64,000 bases of DNA from Streptomyces sp. NBC_00670 (GTDB lineage Bacteria > Actinomycetota > Actinomycetes > Streptomycetales > Streptomycetaceae), in the NCBI RefSeq assembly GCF_036226765.1, contig NZ_CP109017.1, positions 3,792,501 to 3,856,500 on the forward strand, written 5' to 3'. The notes beneath the pieces are model-generated. The model did not search any database. It was given only the letters and a program-made list of their open reading frames with translations, and had not been told where the DNA came from. This document shows positions 58,437 through 64,000 of the stretch, piece by piece (the first letter of the stretch is position 1; each line of letters begins with the position of its first letter). The position numbers and the translations under genes are program-made.

Positions 58437-59099
58437 TCAGATGTAGCCCTCGCGCAGGGCGTAGGCGACGGCGTGCGCGCGGTTGCGCAGATGCAGACGT
58501 GTGGTCAGACCATGCATCACGTTCTTGATGGTGCGCTCGGAGTACGACAGCTTGCCGGCGATCTCCGAGGTGTCGAACCCGTCGGCGACCAGCCGCAGGA
58601 CGTCCACCTCGCGCGGCACGAGGCCGACGGAGGGGGTGGCCGGGTGGCCGGCCGCGCCGCGGTGCAGGGTGCCGACCTGGTCGATGAGCCGGCCGAGCAG
58701 ATCGGCGGGCAGGTCGCCGTCGCCGCGGGCGGCGGAGAGCACGGCCTGCACCAGCCGGTGCGCGGTCGCCTCGTGCCGCCAGACGATGGCGCCGACCCCG
58801 CACTCGATCACGTCCAGCAGCTCCGCCTCGCGGATCCCGCCGACGACGAGGACCGCGCGGGCGCCCTCGCTGCGCACGATGCGGCGCAGCCGGGTCAGGT
58901 CGGCCTCGTCGAGGGAGTCGTCCACCAGGAGGGCGACGGTGCCGGGGCCGCTCTCCGTGCGCAGGTCGATCTCGGGGTGCCGGCGGAGCTGGCTGAGCAC
59001 GCCCTCCCGGGAGATCGGGTCCGGGGCGTGGACGATGACGGGCACCCGGTGCACGGGTCCCCCCGGACCGTCGTCCGTCGTACCGAATGAGCTGCGCAT
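58437..59099 (-). CDS. LuxR-family regulator with atypical receiver domain
   Basis: The ATG at 59099 with GGGGAG seven bases upstream gives 220 residues. The N-terminal domain (about 15-135) has the general receiver fold (VPVIVHAPDPISREGVLSQLRRHPEIDL) but lacks the usual acidic pocket and switch lysine (LLVDDSLDEADL at the acceptor region and AIVWRHEA in place of the lysine). It may therefore not be phosphorylated. The C-terminal LuxR helix-turn-helix (LVPREVDVLRLVADGFDTSEIAGKLSYSERTIKNVMHGLTTRLHL) is intact. It precedes the eCIS genes on the same strand and is divergent from the large LuxR/LAL gene, so it is a plausible eCIS regulator. Confidence 0.88.
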   Translation of the reverse strand: MRSSFGTTDDGPGGPVHRVPVIVHAPDPISREGVLSQLRRHPEIDLRTESGPGTVALLVDDSLDEADLTRLRRIVRSEGARAVLVVGGIREAELLDVIECGVGAIVWRHEATAHRLVQAVLSAARGDGDLPADLLGRLIDQVGTLHRGAAGHPATPSVGLVPREVDVLRLVADGFDTSEIAGKLSYSERTIKNVMHGLTTRLHLRNRAHAVAYALREGYI

Positions 59100-59486
59100 C
59101 CCTGACTCCCCTGTCGCGTGGTCCGCCGCTCTCCCGGCGGATCCTCCAGGCTTCCCGGCAAGGGATGCGGGGGCAATCGTGGAGTACCACGAGGCACACC
59201 ACGAGAACGGGCGTGCCGTCGTGCCGTCGTGGTGGCGCGGTGCGCCCCACCTCACTGGACACCGGCGCGACCCGTACGTCCATGGGCCCCCGGGACAGGA
59301 AAACGGACCGCCCGCCCACGTGATGTACGGCACGTCCGGGCACCTCGGCCCCCGGTTGCTCGTCCCCTTGTTCGGGAGTTCCCCCCGAATCTCCGGAAGT
59401 TCCGCCCGTGTTCCCGCCGTTCTCCGGTGGGCTTCGCGGAGTTTTCCGAGGCTGTCGGGGGAGCCGTTCACCGAAAGGAGGCGCAC
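59100..59486. other. Divergent intergenic region between two LuxR-family genes
   Basis: These 387 bases carry both promoters and the two ribosome sites. No in-frame gene with normal codon usage was found. It is the least GC-rich part of the local sequence around 59180-59460, as expected of a regulatory region, but I could not recognise a specific operator. Confidence 0.5.
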
Positions 59487-62400
59487 ATGCCCGGACCGCT
59501 GACCGAGCGCGGGGACGTGAGCGAGCTGATCGCCACCGAGGCGGCCCGTGCCCGCGCCGGCACCGGCCGGCTCGTCCTGCTGCGCGGTGCCACCGGCACC
59601 GGCCGCACCGCCGTGCTGGAGGCCGCCGCCCGGGACGGCGCCGCGCACGGCATGCGCGTCATGCTCGCCCGCTGCTCCGCCGTCGACGGTGCCCACCCCT
59701 TCGCCTCCCTGATGCGCCTGCTGAGCCCCGTGCCCGACGTCCCCGGCTGCCCCGAACCAGGCCAGTACGCGCCCTTCCGGGGTGGTGACGAACGGGTCGT
59801 CACCACCCGGCTGCTGCACCGCCTGCGCGAGTTCGCCGAGCACTCCCCCGTCCTGATCGCCATCGACGACGTGCACCTGGCCGACGGGGCCTCCCGCCGC
59901 TGGCTGGTGGAGGCGGCCCGGCGGATCGACCAGTTACCGGTCCTGCTGCTGGTGACCGAACGCAGCCAGTACGACATCACCCCGCCCGCCCCCGGGCTGG
60001 CCCACCCCCTCCCGCCCGACCTGGTCCGCACCCACACCCTCGCCCCGCTGTCCGCCCGCTCCACGGCGCTGCTGGTGCGCTCGCTCGCCGAGTGCGGGCG
60101 CTGGTCGTGCGCGGAGAGCTGCGTGCGGGCCTCGGCGGGCCATCCGCTGCTGCTGCACGCCCTGTTGGGGGACCTCGGCGACAGCGGGGCCGTCGCCGTG
60201 CCGGACTCCTCCGCGCTGCTGTACCCGGGGGCGTACCGGGCGGCGGTGTCCTGGTGGCTGGAGTGCGCCGGGCCCCGTACGACCGAGGTCGCCCGGGCGC
60301 TCGCCGCGCTGGAGGAGACCTGGACGGACGGCACGGACGGGCCGCCCGTCCCCGCCTCGCCGCACGGCTCCACCCGCGCCCACGCACCCGCCCATCCCGC
60401 GTTCACCGCGCAACTCGCGGAGCTGCTCGCGGGGATGACCGGTGCCGACGCCGCGCGGGTGGCCGGCTGGCTCACCGCCATGACCGGGCTCGGCCTGCTG
60501 CACCCGGACGCCTCCGGCCGGCCGCGCTGGGCGCACCGGCTGCTGCGGGACGCGGTGCTCGACGGCTGGCCCGCCGGCCGGCGCCGGGCCGCGCATCTCG
60601 CGGCCGCCGACACGTTGTGGCGCCGGGGCGACGACACGGAGGCCGTCGCCCGGCAGCTGCTGCGGACCGACACGGCGGACCGGCCCTGGATCGTCAACGT
60701 CCTGCGGGACGCGGCGCACGAGGCCGCGCGCGACGGGCGCGTCGAGGACGCCACGGACTTCCTGCGCCGGGTCCTGCGGGAACCGCTGTCCGAGCCCGTA
60801 CGGCAACGGGTCCTCACCGAACTGGGCTCCCTGGAGTTCGCCGCGGCGCAGTCCGGGGGGTGGGCCGGGGGTCTGTCGTCGGCGTGGTCCGGGGGCCCGT
60901 CTTCGGCGTGGTCCGGGGCGCAGCCCGGCCTGCCGCCGGGGCTGCCGCCCGTCGGACCGGCCGGGACCCGGTCCGACGGGCGGCCCGCGGCGGTCCGTGC
61001 CACCGGCGTGCCGCGGCTCACCGAGGCGCTCTGGCTGCCCGGCGAGCCGGCCGACCGGGTGCGCGCGGGCGTCGCCCTCGGCACCGCGCTGGCCCGGTAC
61101 GGCCAGACCCGGGCCGCCGTCGAGACGCTGCACGGCCTCGACGACGACGGGCTCTCCGACCGTCCGGAGCTGGTGCGCGCCGTACGGGCCACCGCCGTGC
61201 TGCTCGCCGAGCGGGACCGGGGGCTGCGCCGCGAGGCGTACGCCCGGCTGGCCGAGCAGGACCAAAGCTGTCCGGAGCCGGCCGGCACGGCGGGCCGCGC
61301 CCTGCTCGTACGGCACGCGGCGGCGGCCGGGCTGATCTCGGCGGAGGAGGCGCGACGGCGGCTGCGGCTGCTGCTCGAGAAGCCGGCCGACCCGGAGGGC
61401 GAACCGTTACTGGTCGCCGTGGCGGCGGTGGTCGCCCTCTGGGCGGACGACTTCGACTCGGCCGGCCAACTCGTGGAACACGGCCTGGCCGGCCAGTGCG
61501 CGCACCTGCTGCACCCGGTGCACGAAATCCTCCTGACCGTCCGCGCCGACCTCGCGGCAGCCCGCGGCACGTACACCCTGCCGCGCCACACGCCGAACGG
61601 TCCGGCGGGAGACGACCCGCCGGGGCACGGCCCGGCCGGACACGACCCGACGGGGCACGAGCCGGTGGGGCAGGGGCCCACGGGGCAGGAGCCGGTGCGG
61701 CAGGGGCCCACGGGACAGGAGCCGGTGGGGCAGGGGCCCACGGGACAGGAGCCGACTGGGCAGAGGCCGACGGGACACGGACCGGTGGGACGGACGGCGG
61801 CGGGACACGTGTCAGCGGGGCACGAGCCGGTGGGGCAGATGGCGGCGGGACACGAGCCGGTGGGACAGATGCCGGACCGGCACGTGCCGATGGGTCAGGT
61901 GCCGGGCAGTCAGGCGCCGGACCGGCACGTGCCAATGGGCCACGGCCCGGCGGGCCACGGGCCGGCGGAGCACGGGCCGGCCGGACACGACCCGGCGGAG
62001 CACGTGCCGCCGGAGCACGAGCCGGACGGGCAGGTGCCGCCGGAGCACGAGCCGGACGGGCAGGTGCCGCCGGAGCACGCGCGGGCCGGAAACGCCCCGA
62101 GGGGCGCCGGGCCGTACGCCCCCCCGCTCCGCGAGGAGTTCCCCCCGCCGTCCGAGGAGTTCTCCCCGCGGGCCGGGGCGTCCCCCGCGTCGGCCGGGGC
62201 GTATCCCGCGCCAGCCGGGGCGTATCCCGCGCCGGCGGGGCCGTTCCCCGCGCCGGCGGGGCCGTTCCCCGCGCCGGCCGGGGCGTTCCTCGCGCCGACG
62301 GGGGCGTCCCCCGCGCCGGCGGGGGCGTACCCCCCACCCCCCGGTGCCCACCCCGCGTCGGCCGACGGCCGGCCCCGGCAGCCGGGGGTCGCCGACGCGC

Positions 62401-63266
62401 ACGCCGTGCTCGCGCTCGTCGCGGCCGGGCGGGTGGGGGAGGCCGGGCGGTTCGTGGCCGCCTTCGATCTGGACCGGACCCCGGACTCCCCGGAGCGCAA
62501 TCGCTTCCTGTACGCGCGGGGCGTGCAGCGGGCCGCCGCGGGCAATCCGGCGGGCGCGGTGTACGACTTCCTGGAGTGCGGACGCAGCCAGGCCGCGCGC
62601 GACGAGGTCAGCCCGGCGCTCACCCCGTGGCGGACCGCCGCCGCCGAGTGCCATCTGGCCCTGGGCCGCCCCCGGGACGCGCTCGCCCTGGCCGAGGAGG
62701 AGCTGCGGCTCGCCCGGGTGTGGAACACGCCCCGCACGGTGGGCCGCGCCCTGCGGGTGCTGGCCGCCGCGACCGGCGGCCGGCGCGGTCTGGACCTCGC
62801 CGAGGAGGCCGTCCGGCTGCTGCGGACGGCACCCGTCGACGACGAGCTGATCGCCGCGCTGATCTCGCGCGGGCGACTGCTCATCACGGCGGGGGAGCGC
62901 TCCCAGGCCCGTGCGGCCCTGCGCGAGGCGGCCGACCGCGCGGTCCGGCGGGGCGCGGTCCGGCTGGCGGCCGCGGCCGAGGCGGCCCTGCGGGAGGGCG
63001 GCGCCCGCCGGCCGGCCGCCGTCCGCACGGGCTCGGACGCGCTCACCGGCAGCGAACGCCGGATCGCGGAACTCGCGGCGGCGGGACACACCAACACGGA
63101 GATCGCCGGCCTCCTCCACGTCGCCCGCCGCACGGTCGAGACCCACCTGACGAGCACGTACCGCAAGCTCGGCATCCGCCGCCGGGCCCAGCTCCGCACC
63201 GCCCTCGGCAACGCCGCCGCGCGCCCCCTCGACAAGGACTACTGTCACGACAATGGCCGCCCCTGA
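59487..63266 (+). CDS. Large LuxR-family (LAL-type) ATPase regulator with repeat-expanded centre
   Basis: The ATG at 59487 has a near-perfect AAAGGAGG; longer readings upstream lack a ribosome site. The product has 1259 residues. An N-terminal AAA/STAND region has GATGTGRT (34-41), in which the Walker A lysine is replaced by R40, and Walker B LIAIDDVHLAD. A helical signalling region follows. A roughly 250-residue low-complexity stretch (codons about 704-956) of G-H/Q-x-P pentads and APAGAYP units separates it from a TPR-like region and a C-terminal LuxR helix-turn-helix (SERRIAELAAAGHTNTEIAGLLHVARRTVETHL). Codons 150 and 641 are TTA, so translation should need bldA tRNA. Such proteins are pathway activators; the target is unknown. 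Confidence 0.87.
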   Translation: MPGPLTERGDVSELIATEAARARAGTGRLVLLRGATGTGRTAVLEAAARDGAAHGMRVMLARCSAVDGAHPFASLMRLLSPVPDVPGCPEPGQYAPFRGGDERVVTTRLLHRLREFAEHSPVLIAIDDVHLADGASRRWLVEAARRIDQLPVLLLVTERSQYDITPPAPGLAHPLPPDLVRTHTLAPLSARSTALLVRSLAECGRWSCAESCVRASAGHPLLLHALLGDLGDSGAVAVPDSSALLYPGAYRAAVSWWLECAGPRTTEVARALAALEETWTDGTDGPPVPASPHGSTRAHAPAHPAFTAQLAELLAGMTGADAARVAGWLTAMTGLGLLHPDASGRPRWAHRLLRDAVLDGWPAGRRRAAHLAAADTLWRRGDDTEAVARQLLRTDTADRPWIVNVLRDAAHEAARDGRVEDATDFLRRVLREPLSEPVRQRVLTELGSLEFAAAQSGGWAGGLSSAWSGGPSSAWSGAQPGLPPGLPPVGPAGTRSDGRPAAVRATGVPRLTEALWLPGEPADRVRAGVALGTALARYGQTRAAVETLHGLDDDGLSDRPELVRAVRATAVLLAERDRGLRREAYARLAEQDQSCPEPAGTAGRALLVRHAAAAGLISAEEARRRLRLLLEKPADPEGEPLLVAVAAVVALWADDFDSAGQLVEHGLAGQCAHLLHPVHEILLTVRADLAAARGTYTLPRHTPNGPAGDDPPGHGPAGHDPTGHEPVGQGPTGQEPVRQGPTGQEPVGQGPTGQEPTGQRPTGHGPVGRTAAGHVSAGHEPVGQMAAGHEPVGQMPDRHVPMGQVPGSQAPDRHVPMGHGPAGHGPAEHGPAGHDPAEHVPPEHEPDGQVPPEHEPDGQVPPEHARAGNAPRGAGPYAPPLREEFPPPSEEFSPRAGASPASAGAYPAPAGAYPAPAGPFPAPAGPFPAPAGAFLAPTGASPAPAGAYPPPPGAHPASADGRPRQPGVADAHAVLALVAAGRVGEAGRFVAAFDLDRTPDSPERNRFLYARGVQRAAAGNPAGAVYDFLECGRSQAARDEVSPALTPWRTAAAECHLALGRPRDALALAEEELRLARVWNTPRTVGRALRVLAAATGGRRGLDLAEEAVRLLRTAPVDDELIAALISRGRLLITAGERSQARAALREAADRAVRRGAVRLAAAAEAALREGGARRPAAVRTGSDALTGSERRIAELAAAGHTNTEIAGLLHVARRTVETHLTSTYRKLGIRRRAQLRTALGNAAARPLDKDYCHDNGRP
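61597..62355 (+). repeat. Coding low-complexity repeat array in the LAL regulator
   Basis: From about 61597 to 62090 the DNA is built of 15- and 30-base units encoding G-H/Q-x-P-x pentads; two identical 30-base units occur near 62010-62070. From about 62170 to 62355 a second array encodes APAG-A/P-Y/F-P units. All units are multiples of three bases. Confidence 0.85.
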
Positions 63267-63909
63267 CGCCCTCACCACCACCCGCGACGCCTACGACGAG
63301 GTCGCCGCGACCTATGCGGAGATGTTCCGCGACTCGCTGCGCGACCACCCCCTGGAACGCGGACTGCTGGCGGCCTTCGCCGAGCTCGTCCGCACGAACG
63401 GCGGCGGCCCCGTCGCCGACCTGGGGTGCGGCCCGGGTTACGTCACCGCGCACCTGAGCGGACTGGGCCTTCAGGCGTACGGCGTCGACGCCTCCCCCGC
63501 GATGATCGGCCTGGCCCGCCGGGCCCACCCCGCCCTGCGCTTCGACGTCGGCTCGATGGCCGCGCTCGGCCTCCCCGATGGCACGCTGGCCGGCGTCCTC
63601 TCCCGCTGGTCGATCATCCACACCCCGCCGCCGGAACTCCCCGCCCTGCTGGCGGAGTTCGCCCGAGTCCTGGCACCCGGCGGCCACCTCCTGCTCGCCT
63701 TCTGGGCCACCGAGGACCCCTCCGTGCCGACCCAGTCCTTCGACCACACGGTCACCCTCGCCCACCGCTGGTCCCCCGACCACCTCGCCGCACTCCTCGG
63801 CGACAACGGCCTGACCGAGCTCTCCCGCACCATCCAGCGACCCCGCCCCACGGACCGCCGCCAGTTCGACAGCGTTCACCTGCTGGCCCGCAGGGCCCCG
63901 TCCGCCTGA
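63253..63909 (+). CDS. SAM-dependent methyltransferase
   Basis: The 218-residue class I methyltransferase starts 14 bases inside the end of the LAL gene. The SAM-binding glycine motif VADLGCGPGYVT (about 54-65), GVDASPAMIGLARR, and the post-motif PDGTLAGVLSRWSIIHTPPPELPALLAEFARVLAPGGHLLLAFWA all fit the UbiE/Methyltransf_11 group. It is cytoplasmic. The overlap with the regulator gene shows they form one operon. The substrate cannot be inferred. Confidence 0.9.
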   Translation: MAAPDALTTTRDAYDEVAATYAEMFRDSLRDHPLERGLLAAFAELVRTNGGGPVADLGCGPGYVTAHLSGLGLQAYGVDASPAMIGLARRAHPALRFDVGSMAALGLPDGTLAGVLSRWSIIHTPPPELPALLAEFARVLAPGGHLLLAFWATEDPSVPTQSFDHTVTLAHRWSPDHLAALLGDNGLTELSRTIQRPRPTDRRQFDSVHLLARRAPSA

Positions 63910-63918
63910 ACGGGCGGC

Positions 63919-63999
63919 TCACGCGGGCGCGGGCTCCTGCCGGGGCGCACGGACGCGCGGGGGCCTGCGGTCGAGGTGGACGGCGACATGGGTGCAGAA
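63919..63999 (-). CDS. Possible C-terminal end of a gene continuing beyond the window
   Basis: On the minus strand an open frame enters at the right edge and ends with TGA at 63921-63919, encoding THVAVHLDRRPPRVRAPRQE near its end. Codon usage is compatible with a real gene and the position, just past the methyltransferase stop, is sensible. Only 26 residues are visible, so identity is unknown. Confidence 0.35.
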   Translation of the reverse strand, partial: FCTHVAVHLDRRPPRVRAPRQEPAPA

Positions 64000-64000
64000 A

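Noticed and set aside
61597..62355. Repeats in the LAL gene as a CRISPR or mobile element
   Set aside because: 15- and 30-base in-frame units encode continuous protein; there are no spacers and no terminal repeats.

Overview
The window is high-GC actinobacterial DNA and looks like a Streptomyces chromosome. Signs are very high G+C at third codon positions, GTG and TTG starts with GGAG-type ribosome sites, rare TTA (bldA-type) leucine codons, twin-arginine and lipobox export signals, and many regulator plus target pairs. A perfect parS site (860-875) and the aspS and metG genes suggest the core chromosome in the broad neighbourhood of the origin. No rRNA, tRNA, CRISPR array, insertion sequence or integrase was seen.

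Layout. 1-2.7 kb: truncated PAS/GAF sensor gene, parS, aspS. 2.9-9.7 kb: small secreted protein, an OmpR-type response regulator and its sensor kinase, converging on a four-gene MacAB-like export operon (lipoprotein, adaptor, ATPase, permease). 9.9-13.2 kb: STAND-like ATPase and an alpha/beta hydrolase sharing a promoter with two abutting inverted repeats, then a PD-(D/E)XK (Rpn-like) nuclease. 13.2-15.96 kb: an A+T-richer insert holding one gene, a caspase-protein kinase fusion with a bldA-type TTA codon. 16-27.2 kb: metG, a vWA protein, a PhoX-type phosphatase, a four-helix membrane protein, a MmyB-type regulator divergent from a short-chain dehydrogenase, a hydrolase, a membrane protein and a proline/alanine-rich orphan.

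27.5-36.4 kb is the most unusual block. Three tightly coupled genes encode an EACC1-like small protein, a membrane protein with a cytosolic caspase domain and an extracellular solute-binding-like plus vWA region, and a solute-binding lipoprotein with no transporter beside it. They converge, 12 bases apart, on a 1459-residue membrane protein that appears to fuse a NACHT-like NTPase to a KAP-like NTPase. I read this as a candidate signal-gated cell-death or conflict system. Next come a small secreted peptide, an XRE-TPR regulator with a strong operator-like inverted repeat, and a DUF4142 exported protein.

39.2-59.1 kb holds an extracellular contractile injection system (eCIS): sheath, two tube-like proteins, a LysM protein, spike, gp25, baseplate J and tail-I-like proteins, an AAA+ ATPase, a DUF4255 cap-type protein, a DUF6760 peptide, a 1212-residue repeat protein with VQR motifs, a zinc-ribbon glycan-binding-like protein, and a divergent membrane-anchored lectin. 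An atypical LuxR-family regulator sits at its upstream end. Divergent from it is a 1259-residue LuxR/LAL-type regulator with two TTA codons and a repeat-expanded centre, overlapping a SAM methyltransferase gene. The window closes in what may be the C-terminus of another gene.

Two caspase-fold effectors (both with TTA codons), a predicted nuclease, NACHT/KAP and kinase signalling modules and an injection system lie within one 64-kb stretch. That suggests a region concentrated in developmentally regulated conflict or lysis functions. All functional links here are inference from domains and gene order; no database search was run.
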